Shown: positions 55,115 through 63,951 of the stretch, one piece after another
Layout: each line of letters opens with the position of its first letter
Numbering within the stretch: position 1 is the first letter of the stretch
Notes under the pieces: generated by a model
The model's input: the letters and a program-made list of their open reading frames with translations, nothing else
What the model was told of the DNA's origin: nothing
Database searches by the model: none
Program-made: the position numbers and the translations under genes
DNA from: Clostridium sp. CF012
GTDB taxonomy: Bacteria; Bacillota; Clostridia; Clostridiales; Clostridiaceae
Assembly: GCF_018861755.1 (NCBI RefSeq)
Contig: NZ_JAHLEF010000020.1
Coordinates: forward strand, 1 to 64,000
Reading direction: 5' to 3'
Length of the DNA: 64,000 bases

Positions 55115-55513
55115 TTAATTCCTCTTCATTCGTTTTGATAAGGATATACAATTAAAAATGGAAACAACTGTCGTAAGCCCTCCAATAATATAAATCCATG
55201 GAAAACTTATGCTTTGACACATCATTGTTTTTTTCATACAACCACCAATAAGAACACTTGGAATTAAAATAGCCACAACTCCTAAAGCAGTGGTCATGAT
55301 ACAAATACCAAACTGAATTTCCTCTGATTTAAAAGCTAGTATAGCAATTCCAGCTACTATAAGCATAATACCAATTGAAATTTCTGCCTGTGCTGACCAC
55401 CAGCATTTCATAATAGTTTCCCCTTTAGGACAAACTGCAAATAATGTATGGGGTCCTATCGCAAGTAACGCTCCAATAATAAAATAAACGCCATATATTG
55501 CACTCTTTTTCAT
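55115..55513 (-). CDS. DUF4418 family membrane protein
   Basis: 132 aa, four membrane helices. Conserved polar sites at the membrane surface: GPHTLFAVCPKGETIMKCWWSAQAE after helix 1 and GGCMKKTMMCQS between helices 3 and 4. His, Cys and Met in these loops resemble metal or thiol sites. DUF4418 is commonly next to a MacB-type ABC exporter. It is the first gene of this eleven-gene operon. Confidence 0.85.
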   Translation of the reverse strand: MKKSAIYGVYFIIGALLAIGPHTLFAVCPKGETIMKCWWSAQAEISIGIMLIVAGIAILAFKSEEIQFGICIMTTALGVVAILIPSVLIGGCMKKTMMCQSISFPWIYIIGGLTTVVSIFNCISLSKRMKRN

Positions 55514-55560
55514 TTCTGCTCCTTTGTACTTCCATATTTATTAAATATTAATGCACAAAT

Positions 55561-55590
55561 ATATTATCAATGATATTTATAGTTGTCCAA
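55561..55590 (-). promoter_or_regulatory. Probable promoter of the DUF4418-ABC-TVP38-Ynj operon
   Basis: On the minus strand TTGGACA (55584-55590) and TAATAT (55561-55566) are spaced 17-18 bases apart, about 48 bp upstream of the DUF4418 start. The remaining intergenic sequence to 55988 shows no gene. Confidence 0.4.
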
Positions 55591-55988
55591 TAGATATTCC
55601 CTATGTTTATAGCTGTATCTATAGATAAAATTAATAATCGTTTTCATATATAGTTTTGGTGGAACTTATAATGCCTTAAATGAGGCTCTCATCAAAAAAC
55701 CAGGAATAAAGGATTAGATCTTATATCCTAACATTGTTATCCGCCAACATTTCCGAGGAGTTTTATTTATATTTTATATCTGTACTTTATTGTCTTTTTA
55801 GATTGATTTATTATTAATATATATGCTATATTAATACTGAGTTAATAAAAAATTCACATTTTGTTATGAACAAAACAATAAAATAGTTAACCCAATAAGC
55901 TAAAAAGGACGCTGATGCTGAAATAACACAAGAACGTAAAAATAAAATGAATAAGTTTATTGATAGAATTTATTAAAAGAGGTGTCTC

Positions 55989-57413
55989 ATGCAAATACAA
56001 CCGATTAATCGCAATAAATTTTTGATAGAATTAAAAACAACAAAACTCAACAAACCTATGAAAATTAGTATAATTTCTATTTTTATTATCCTTGTTTTAT
56101 ATTTGGGTATATCAGCATTTTATAGCACTCATTTTTACTTTGGTTCTGTAATTAATGGCATTAATGCTTCTGGTAAAACAGTAGAGGAATTAAATAAAGA
56201 AATATTATTAAAAAGCGAAACATATACACTGGAACTTCAAGAACGAAACGGTGTTAAAGAACAAATCAAGGCTGATGACATTGGCCTTAAATATAATGCA
56301 GTGGATAAAATTCAATTTTTAAAAGACAGTCAAAATTCTTTTATGTGGATTCATGGGCTTTTCAATCAAAAACCTACTGAAATATATGGTATGGTGACCT
56401 ATGATGAAAAACTCTTAAAAGAACGTTTTGATAATCTCGCTTGTTTTGATAGCAAGAGTGGAATTAAACCTCAAAATGCTAGCTTTAAATATTTAGATAA
56501 GGGCTATGTGGTTGTAAATGAAGTTATGGGTAATAAAGTAAATAGCAAGACCTTGTATTCAACTATAGTAAATGCAATTCTCAAAGGAGAAACAACAGTA
56601 AATTTGGAGAGGTCAAATAACTACGTAAATCCCAAGTATACTTCAAGTTCCAAAGAAATTATTGACACTAAATCTTTGCTAAATAAATATTTAGCTTCAA
56701 AAATTACTTACACCTTTAATGGTGGCAATGAAGTTTTAGATGCTTCTATAATACATAAATGGATTAGCGTTAACGATAACCTTGAAATTTTATTTGATGA
56801 AACTGAAATGAAGGATTATCTAAATAAACTAGACAGTAATTATGAAACATTTGGAAAGGAAAGAGAATTTCTTACATCTCTGGGTACAACGATAAAAGTC
56901 AGTGGTGGTAATTATGGATGGTTGGTTGACCGTAAAGGGGAAGTTAAAGATTTAATTGTAGCTATAAAAGGTGGACAAACCATAGCAAAGGAACCACGCT
57001 ATATCCAAACAGCTATATATCACGGTATTAATGATATCGGGAATACCTATGTGGAAATTAATATAACAAAACAGCATTTATGGTTTTATAAAAACGGTTC
57101 TCTTGTTATAGAAGGTGATTTCGTTTCTGGTGATGTAAGTAAAAAATATTCAACACCTACAGGTGTTTATAGACTACAATTTAAAGAAAAAAATTACGTA
57201 TTAAAGGGAGAAAATTACAGTGTGCCTGTTAATGTTTTTATGCCATTTAATGGTGGAATTGGTATACATGATGCAATTTGGAGGAATGCCTTTGGTGGAA
57301 ATATATATTTGACAAATGGCTCTCATGGTTGTATAAATTCACCACCTAATTTAGCACAAACGATATTTGATAATATTGAGACTGGTACTCCAGTTATTTG
57401 TTATTTGCAGTGA
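55989..57413 (+). CDS. L,D-transpeptidase (YkuD domain) with PG_binding_4 region
   Basis: 474 aa. One N-terminal membrane anchor (about 24-46), then a region with the VanW/PG_binding_4-type repeats (about 60-330, including INGINASGKTVEELN). The C-terminal YkuD catalytic domain reads VEINITKQHLWFYKNGSLV, GIGIHDAIWR and the active site S445-H-G-C448. It forms 3-3 peptidoglycan cross-links or anchors proteins outside the membrane. Single gene with a bidirectional terminator after it. Confidence 0.9.
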   Translation: MQIQPINRNKFLIELKTTKLNKPMKISIISIFIILVLYLGISAFYSTHFYFGSVINGINASGKTVEELNKEILLKSETYTLELQERNGVKEQIKADDIGLKYNAVDKIQFLKDSQNSFMWIHGLFNQKPTEIYGMVTYDEKLLKERFDNLACFDSKSGIKPQNASFKYLDKGYVVVNEVMGNKVNSKTLYSTIVNAILKGETTVNLERSNNYVNPKYTSSSKEIIDTKSLLNKYLASKITYTFNGGNEVLDASIIHKWISVNDNLEILFDETEMKDYLNKLDSNYETFGKEREFLTSLGTTIKVSGGNYGWLVDRKGEVKDLIVAIKGGQTIAKEPRYIQTAIYHGINDIGNTYVEINITKQHLWFYKNGSLVIEGDFVSGDVSKKYSTPTGVYRLQFKEKNYVLKGENYSVPVNVFMPFNGGIGIHDAIWRNAFGGNIYLTNGSHGCINSPPNLAQTIFDNIETGTPVICYLQ

Positions 57414-57456
57414 TCCTTTATAAAAGTGAAATACAGTAGCGTTTCCCATCAATTAA

Positions 57457-57490
57457 GAAAAAGTAACTATTTTAAATAGTTACTTTTTTT
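57457..57490. terminator. Bidirectional terminator
   Basis: Stem AAGTAACTATTT / AAATAGTTACTT followed by TTTTT, with A residues on the left. It lies between convergent L,D-transpeptidase and ubiD genes. Confidence 0.85.
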
Positions 57491-57505
57491 CATTATAATT
57501 CAACC

Positions 57506-59362
57506 TTAAATTATTTCATTTTTAACTTTGCTTAAGCTCCCTCCCTTTTCAAAGAAACGCTGGATATTCTTTTCAACCAATGGATCAGGAATTAATGGTG
57601 GCGCATGGTGTGGTTTAGTACGAGCATCAATAATCATATTATCACAGGCCCAGTGCTTGTTTTCATAATAGCTATTAACTCCATAAATATCATGTGAAGG
57701 GTTACTTCTCGTAAATGTAGCCCATATAAAATTTTGTATAGAGCAGCTCATAAATGAACTGTCATCGCATAGGATAATCATTGGGCAAGTTGGCATATCA
57801 CCTCTTGCTTTAAGTGACCCGCAAAACGCGTCTAATTGCTTTTGCGCCTCATGATAACTTAAAAATTCAGGTCCTTCTATGGCGACGATGCCTGGCATTA
57901 CAAGCCTTGGATTTTTAAAATCTTGTAAATCCACTAACTGCTTCGGCACGTCACTACACAATTTTCTTCTCTGATCTCCGCAGGCAGCAATTACCACTTT
58001 ACTACCTGTATTAAGACCCGTCCCCGAATAATCAAGAGTATCGATGGTTGTATTTGTTTGAAAATGAATGTCACGATGAAGATCGATTCGTTCAAGTATA
58101 TATGTTAAGAATTCTATCTCTTTATGGGTATCTAATGACTCACTCTCTTCCGCCGTAATAAATAAATATTTAGCTAAACTAAGTTGTCCTGTTCCTAAAA
58201 TCCGGTTGGCAATGGTGAGAATTTCAGCAGGTTGTTTGATTTTTTGGTAAGGTGTATATCGTTCACTTCCGATGGCAAATAGTAATGGATGAACTCCCGC
58301 TGCGTCTATTGCATGGACTTCCTTCACACCAGGAATTTCATTTTTTACCGCATTACCAGTTAACTCATGGATAAGATCACCGAAAGAGGTATCCTCTTGA
58401 GGAGGACGGCCAACAACTGTAAATGGCCAAATCCCATTGGACTTCGCGTATACTTTATGCACCCTCATTAATGGAAACTCATGAATAAGACTATAATATC
58501 CAATGTGATCACCAAAAGGGCCCTCAGGTTTCGTTTCGCCTGGATGAATTTCACCAGTAATGACAAAATCAGCATCAAGACTAATACAATAACCATCAAC
58601 ATAAGAGTAACGGAAATTACGTCCTGAAAGAAGTCCTGCAAAGGTCATTTCACTTAGTCCCTCAGGTAATGGCATGATAGCGGCTAGCGTATGAGCAGGA
58701 GGACCTCCAATAAAAATGCTCACTTTAAGCGTGACCCCACGCTTATTTGCTCTTTCTTGATGAATGCCGATTCCTCGTTGAATTTGATAATGCAAGCCTA
58801 CTTCTTTATTCATTTTATAATCGTTGCCACTAAGCTGAACGCGGTACATTCCTAAATTGCTATTCATAATACCAGGCTTTTCTGGATCCTCTGTATAGAC
58901 TTGAGGCAAAGTTATAAATGCCCCTCCATCCTCTGGCCAATGGTGAATAAGTGGAAGGTCAGAAATTTGTATTTCCTTGAATCCATCTAATTTATTAATG
59001 GATTTTTTTAAAGGGAGTGCCTTTGAAGCTGCCCATCCTGTACTTAAGTGCTTAAATGGATTTTTAAGTACACTCATTGGATTATTGCGTACTGCAATCA
59101 CTTCCTTGGTTGCCTCAAAGGTATTCCTAAAGATAAACTTACTTCTCGCAAGAGTACCGAATAAATTTGATACCGCTGGAAATTTCGAGCCTTTAACATT
59201 TTCAAATAAGATTGCAGGGCCCCCAGCTGCGTTAACTCTCATATGTATAGCTGCCATCTCAAGGTTCGGATCCACTTCTTCATGAACCCTAACTAATTGA
59301 CCTGCTTTTTCTAAATCAAGAATACATTCTTCTAAACTATGATACATTCTTTCAAGCCTCAT
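57506..59362 (-). CDS. UbiD-family decarboxylase
   Basis: 618 aa, of the long type seen in menaquinone-pathway decarboxylases. Family motifs: NLGMYRVQLSG, HYQIQRGIGIHQERA, GEIHPGETKPEGPFGDHIGYYS (metal/prenyl-FMN region with the acidic residues) and FTVVGRPPQEDTSFG. It removes a carboxyl group from aromatic or unsaturated acids and needs prenylated FMN from a UbiX. No ubiX or other pathway gene is adjacent. G+C is visibly higher than in its neighbours, suggesting transfer. Confidence 0.88.
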   Translation of the reverse strand: MRLERMYHSLEECILDLEKAGQLVRVHEEVDPNLEMAAIHMRVNAAGGPAILFENVKGSKFPAVSNLFGTLARSKFIFRNTFEATKEVIAVRNNPMSVLKNPFKHLSTGWAASKALPLKKSINKLDGFKEIQISDLPLIHHWPEDGGAFITLPQVYTEDPEKPGIMNSNLGMYRVQLSGNDYKMNKEVGLHYQIQRGIGIHQERANKRGVTLKVSIFIGGPPAHTLAAIMPLPEGLSEMTFAGLLSGRNFRYSYVDGYCISLDADFVITGEIHPGETKPEGPFGDHIGYYSLIHEFPLMRVHKVYAKSNGIWPFTVVGRPPQEDTSFGDLIHELTGNAVKNEIPGVKEVHAIDAAGVHPLLFAIGSERYTPYQKIKQPAEILTIANRILGTGQLSLAKYLFITAEESESLDTHKEIEFLTYILERIDLHRDIHFQTNTTIDTLDYSGTGLNTGSKVVIAACGDQRRKLCSDVPKQLVDLQDFKNPRLVMPGIVAIEGPEFLSYHEAQKQLDAFCGSLKARGDMPTCPMIILCDDSSFMSCSIQNFIWATFTRSNPSHDIYGVNSYYENKHWACDNMIIDARTKPHHAPPLIPDPLVEKNIQRFFEKGGSLSKVKNEII

Positions 59363-59788
59363 TCCTTTAGTAAAGTTTAATCATGCATATTCTATTCATA
59401 AACACTTGCTATAAAATGCTGGTATCTGTTCTTCAACTCACACTTAATATCATAATATCTCTCCTATGCTTAATACTTAACATCTATTTTAGTTTTTTAA
59501 TATTATAAATATCAGAACAATATAATATTAGGCAATTCTTTCATGCCTTTATATTATACTATAAACTTTGTTATTATAGCTTTGTTTTGCCTTTAATGTT
59601 TATCTAACACTAATTCCACATTAAATTGTAAATCTCATTATAATCCAATTCCAAGTCACCCTTTTATAAATTTTTGTAGGTTTTTATCAAAAAAAGGATT
59701 ATAGTATAATTACATTGAATAAATTAATGGCAAATATTCTTCATCCTATTTTTTGTTATTAATATTATATAATTGGGGAGAGATTAAA
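59363..59788. other. Intergenic region, no gene seen
   Basis: AT-rich spacer between divergent ubiD and HD-GYP genes. A TATAGTATAAT (59701-59711) is a likely -10 for the HD-GYP gene, with no clear -35. Confidence 0.35.
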
Positions 59789-60775
59789 ATGGAAAAAAGA
59801 TGTATAGCTATTTTAGATTGCGAGGTTGGAGAAGTAATCGCACAAAAGGTCGTAAGCAAGTATGGTACAACCATTGTTGTAGAAAATACTACAATAAATA
59901 GTTATATTAAAAATAAACTAATTGCATTTAAAACAGATTATGTTTGGATTTATGGATTTGGTAAAGGAGACTCTATTAAATTTAAAGACAATGGTTTAAA
60001 GCAATTAAAGCAAAGCTATAAAAAAAATGTATTAGCGATTAAGGGAATATTAAATAATTTAACTAGAGGCACTAATGTAAGCATTGAAAAAATAAACCTA
60101 ATATCTAATTCAATATATGAACCTATAAACAATGAATACCATGTTGTTCAGTGTCTAAACGAATTAAAATCTGTTGATGAGGATACTTTTACTCATAGTA
60201 TAAATGTGTCATTATATGCAATGTTATTAGGTAAATGGTTGCTGTTACCTGAAAGTAAAATAATAGATCTTATACAGGCGGCATTGCTTCATGATGTTGG
60301 GAAAACAAAGATATCCAATTCCATTCTAAATAAAAAGGGAAAATTAGAAATTGAGGAATTTGAAGCGATGAAAAAACATCCTATATATAGCTTTGAAATC
60401 ATAAAAAATATAGATGGTCTTTCAATGAAAAGTAAGGAAGCTGTGTTAATGCATCATGAAAGAGAAAATAAATCAGGTTATCCAAGTGGCATAGCTGGGT
60501 CAGAAATGAGCATATGTTCCAAAATTATAGCTATTACAAACTTTTATGATTCAATAACTTCAGAAAGGACTTACAGAAAAAGAGTAAATCCCTTTCAAGC
60601 CTTTCAAATTATTCAAAGTAAAGTTATAAATAACTTTGATATGCATATAGCAAATACTTTTTTATCCAATATAGCTGCTTGTTATGTAGGCACTTGTCTT
60701 ATTGAGCAATGGTCAAACTGGAGAAATTGTCTATGTACCACCACAAGCTATTACTACGCCAATTGTTTGCATTAA
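59789..60775 (+). CDS. HD-GYP domain phosphodiesterase, frameshifted near the 3' end
   Basis: 328 aa as read. HD-GYP domain with H168-D169 (ALLHDVGKT), H222-H223-E and G230-Y-P232 (MHHERENKSGYPSG), which hydrolyses cyclic di-GMP in relatives. The N-terminal 115 residues are poorly conserved. After NIAACYVGT the frame runs into a Trp/Cys-rich tail. The +1 frame restores GQTGEIVYVPPQAITTPIV and continues to a stop at 60831-60833, so a one-base insertion near 60709 has replaced the last 45 or so residues. The catalytic domain is intact. ATG 59789 follows GGGGAGAG. Confidence 0.83.
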   Translation: MEKRCIAILDCEVGEVIAQKVVSKYGTTIVVENTTINSYIKNKLIAFKTDYVWIYGFGKGDSIKFKDNGLKQLKQSYKKNVLAIKGILNNLTRGTNVSIEKINLISNSIYEPINNEYHVVQCLNELKSVDEDTFTHSINVSLYAMLLGKWLLLPESKIIDLIQAALLHDVGKTKISNSILNKKGKLEIEEFEAMKKHPIYSFEIIKNIDGLSMKSKEAVLMHHERENKSGYPSGIAGSEMSICSKIIAITNFYDSITSERTYRKRVNPFQAFQIIQSKVINNFDMHIANTFLSNIAACYVGTCLIEQWSNWRNCLCTTTSYYYANCLH

Positions 60776-60953
60776 TTCTGAGTATATCGATTTGTCTAAA
60801 GAAAACAATTTCAACATTGTAAGTATGTTATAAAATTTCCGAAAGAAGGCCCAGTAGAACCTTATACTTGGCCTTGTATTTTAATTTGCGTATGGCATTT
60901 GATAAGTTTAAAGCTTCTCCTTTTATTAATGTTTATATTTTTTTAAAATATTA

Positions 60954-61457
60954 TTATAATTTTAGACAATATAAAAATTCATCATTTTCTACTTTGTAAT
61001 TTTCTCCATATATCTCTTTTATAACTTCCGCTGGCAATCTAACTCTAAGTCCTGTATTTTCAAACCCAATACTTTCATATAAAGCTTTACCCTTTATATT
61101 TTCTGGATTAAAAGTTAAATATACTTTTTTAACAGAACCCATTTTATTAATTTCATCTAAAATTAAGTTTAATACTTTTCTTCCATATCCCATCCGTTGA
61201 TGTTTTGAATCAATTAATATACTATATATCTTAATGCCCTGTACTTCCTCACACCGTCCATACATAGTAAACCCTATAATTTCTTCATCATTACAAATAG
61301 CTTTTGTTATTATCCCCTCTTCCATTTGTGCCCATACCATAGAATACGCCACGGAATCAACAAACTTAGTAACAACTGATACTTGTTCATTTTTATCTGG
61401 ATTTAACATAACACATTTGACCCAATTATCTTTATCTATATCTCTTAAAGCTATCAT
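60954..61457 (-). CDS. GNAT-family acetyltransferase, PaiA/BltD-like
   Basis: 167 aa. The N-terminus IALRDIDKDNWVKCVMLN and the central SILIDSKHQRMGYGRKVLNLIL (acetyl-CoA loop) fit spermidine/spermine acetyltransferases of the BltD/PaiA type. The C-terminal NPENIKGKALYESIGFENTG is conserved. Polyamine acetylation is plausible but not proven. Monocistronic. Confidence 0.85.
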   Translation of the reverse strand: MIALRDIDKDNWVKCVMLNPDKNEQVSVVTKFVDSVAYSMVWAQMEEGIITKAICNDEEIIGFTMYGRCEEVQGIKIYSILIDSKHQRMGYGRKVLNLILDEINKMGSVKKVYLTFNPENIKGKALYESIGFENTGLRVRLPAEVIKEIYGENYKVENDEFLYCLKL

Positions 61458-61696
61458 ATGTACTCACTTCTCCTTAAACAAATAATTATATATAAACCTT
61501 AATCATGCTTGTATTATACTATATTATTAGAAACATATGAATATCCTTATGACCTCTATATTTAAAATTAACAAAGAGGTTTTTGCTAATTTTTATAGAA
61601 TTACTAATAATCACTATTTTAGAATTCAAATGGTAAAATTTGTAACGGAGGTCGATATTATGATCATTTCTAATAAAAATCAGGTAGGATACAAAA

Positions 61697-61978
61697 ATGA
61701 GTAACAGACAAGAACATATCAAAGTTGATATGGCAGAATTAAAAAATTTCAGAATTATTAGTGCATTTGTATTTATAATTTGGTTTTTCTTTGGTGGCAC
61801 ACTAATAAAAATCATAGGATTTCCTTATCAATGGGTTGACTTCATACTGTATTTAATTTCATATTGCATTCCCTACTTATTTTTAAAACATATACTTTAT
61901 AAACTAATATATTCCAGAAGAATTAATAAGTTAGTAGGAGGTAAGGACTCAAAAAGTTATCTTCACATCGTTAAGTAA
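61697..61978 (+). CDS. Small two-helix membrane protein, 93 aa
   Basis: 93 residues with two membrane segments (about 20-40 and 46-65) and a charged N-terminus and C-terminus. No family recognised. ATG 61697 has only a weak AGGTAGGA site. A minus-strand frame covers 61519-61815, but this plus-strand frame has the better charge and helix pattern. Confidence 0.5.
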   Translation: MSNRQEHIKVDMAELKNFRIISAFVFIIWFFFGGTLIKIIGFPYQWVDFILYLISYCIPYLFLKHILYKLIYSRRINKLVGGKDSKSYLHIVK

Positions 61979-62074
61979 GTACTATGATCTACTATTTTCC
62001 CCAAGTAACTGGTACCTTCTAATAAGTACCAGTTACCTAAATTTCTAGCTTACATGAAACTGGGGTCAATCTTT

Positions 62075-62170
62075 CTACCTTTTCTTTTTTATAGGAACTA
62101 GAATTTTTTCTCTAGCATTAGACACTCCACCACCAATTGCATATACCTTTCCTTCAATATAATCCCCATG
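62075..62170 (-). pseudogene. C-terminal fragment of a ROK-family sugar kinase
   Basis: Directly after the histidine kinase stop, the minus strand reads HGDYIEGKVYAIGGGVSNA, then REKILVPIKKKR and stop. IGGGVS...L..PI is the C-terminal signature of ROK glucokinases. There is no start and no N-terminal part. About 30 codons of a lost kinase remain. Confidence 0.6.
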
Positions 62171-62172
62171 GT

Positions 62173-63948
62173 TTATTTATCCATCAAGGGCAAATAAACA
62201 TTAATTGTAGTCCCCACATCTACCTTACTAGTTATAGTTACCCCATAATCAGTTCCATAAAGAAGCTTGATCCTATTGTCCACATTTTTTATTCCAATAC
62301 CCGTAAAATGTTTATGCTTTGAAGTAGGAGTAGCATATAGATTTTGTAGTTGAGATTCTTCCATGCCTGTTCCATTATCTATTATTTCGCAGAGTAATTT
62401 ATTGTTTTTGGCGGATACAAATACGTGTATACGACCTTCCGCATTTCCTGGAAATGCATGGAAGAGAGCATTTTCAATAAAAGGCTGAAGTACTAGCTTT
62501 GGTAGCCTATAATTCTCACACTGCTCAAATACGTGAAAATCAACCTTTATACTATCCCCGCATCTAGTCTCATTTATAAATACATAGTTTTTTAAATTTT
62601 CTATTTCTTGCTCTACCGTAATGGTTTCACTGGTTTCGCTAATGGTATTTTGTAAAAGTGATATGAAGGAATTTATGGTTTCGCTTGCCTTTTCTTTATC
62701 TTCCTTTAGAACCAGTAATTTAATAGAAGCTAGGGTGTTATAGATAAAATGCGGGTTAATTTGCATTTGCAGCGCAGCAAGTTCTAATTTCCTTTGCTGC
62801 TTTTGTGACATAAGTAACTTTTCAATATAATTATTTATATCATCTAACATATAGTTAAAGGAGCTGCTTAGTTTTTTTATTTCAGAACTTCCTCCTAGAT
62901 TTATATGATTATTAAAGTTTCCTTCAGTTATTTTAGACATTTCTTTTACTAAAACTCTTAAGGGCTTTGTAGTTTTTCTTGTAATTACAAATAGTATTAA
63001 AACTGAAATAGCTATTATTATCCCACAAATCAGAACTATTTCTTTTATATTATACATATCTACTAAAGCTAGTTTTGTATCTACAAGATTCACTAAATAG
63101 AAATCGTAAATGGGCATGTATTCAGCTATTACCGTATAATTTTTATTGTCCATTTTTATATTTTTAAATTTAAGATTATCACTATTTATTTTTTTTGCTA
63201 TATTAAGCAAATTTATATCTTTAGAACCGATAATACTTCCTTTATTTGAAGAAACAATAGTGCCGTCGGAAGATATTATTGCAACATCATTGCTCTTAGT
63301 TGTAAAATTTGAATAAAGCTTTTTAAATGTATTTTCATTTATACTTATATAAATCATGCCAAATTGCTGCTTTGTTCTTTGATCCTGCAATACCTTCGTA
63401 GCGATAATAACATTTTTATGCTGAGTCAAGCTATTAAATCCTGAGTTACTATATTGATATAGTAATTTATCTGGGTTTCTAAGGGAGTTTTTTGTTATTT
63501 GATTTTCTTTTATATCCATTACAGGAGTGGTTAATAGTGCAGTGCTTCTTATAAACGTGGAATTATTAACGCCAATTAATAAAAAATCAATGTCTTTCGA
63601 ATCCAAATTAGCATCATCAATTTTTAAATGCTGCTTAAGATTATATATAATATTGGATTGTTCTATTATACTAGTGTTATATGCGCTAAGATATCGTCTA
63701 AAAGCCCAACTATTGTTCACAGTATTCATAAGACTTATAATTTTATCATTTAAATCTGACGAACTCGCTCCTATTTGATTTAGTATCTTAGTGTTTGTGA
63801 TACTAAAATTATTAATGAATATTTTCTTAGAAATATTCATTATTGTAACTGCAGTTATAACAGAAATAGTAATACTGCTAATTAACATAATCAGTGTTAG
63901 CTTATAAAATAAGCTATTATTTTTTAATTTATTTATAAATTTAGTCAT
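62173..63948 (-). CDS. YesM-like sensor histidine kinase
   Basis: 591 aa. Helix 1 (15-37), an extracytoplasmic Cache-type sensor (about 45-300), helix 2 (303-323), HAMP (about 324-378), the His_kinase domain with phosphoacceptor H400 (MQINPHFIYNTLASIK) and a HATPase domain (VLQPFIENALFHAFPG, IDNGTGM, GIGIKNVDNRIK). It belongs to the LytS/YesM class, commonly tied to sugar uptake. Its AraC-type response regulator ends three bases upstream. Confidence 0.92.
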   Translation of the reverse strand: MTKFINKLKNNSLFYKLTLIMLISSITISVITAVTIMNISKKIFINNFSITNTKILNQIGASSSDLNDKIISLMNTVNNSWAFRRYLSAYNTSIIEQSNIIYNLKQHLKIDDANLDSKDIDFLLIGVNNSTFIRSTALLTTPVMDIKENQITKNSLRNPDKLLYQYSNSGFNSLTQHKNVIIATKVLQDQRTKQQFGMIYISINENTFKKLYSNFTTKSNDVAIISSDGTIVSSNKGSIIGSKDINLLNIAKKINSDNLKFKNIKMDNKNYTVIAEYMPIYDFYLVNLVDTKLALVDMYNIKEIVLICGIIIAISVLILFVITRKTTKPLRVLVKEMSKITEGNFNNHINLGGSSEIKKLSSSFNYMLDDINNYIEKLLMSQKQQRKLELAALQMQINPHFIYNTLASIKLLVLKEDKEKASETINSFISLLQNTISETSETITVEQEIENLKNYVFINETRCGDSIKVDFHVFEQCENYRLPKLVLQPFIENALFHAFPGNAEGRIHVFVSAKNNKLLCEIIDNGTGMEESQLQNLYATPTSKHKHFTGIGIKNVDNRIKLLYGTDYGVTITSKVDVGTTINVYLPLMDK

Positions 63949-63951
63949 AGG

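Noticed and set aside
55900-55976. Short frame AKKDADAEITQERKNKMNKF before the L,D-transpeptidase
   Set aside because: Only about 25 codons between stops, no start with a ribosome site; not enough to call a gene or remnant.
61519-61815. Minus-strand frame of 98 codons overlapping the 2-TM protein
   Set aside because: Starts within the plus-strand 2-TM gene, no Shine-Dalgarno sequence, and the low-complexity Ile/Leu/Asn content is typical of AT-rich antisense.
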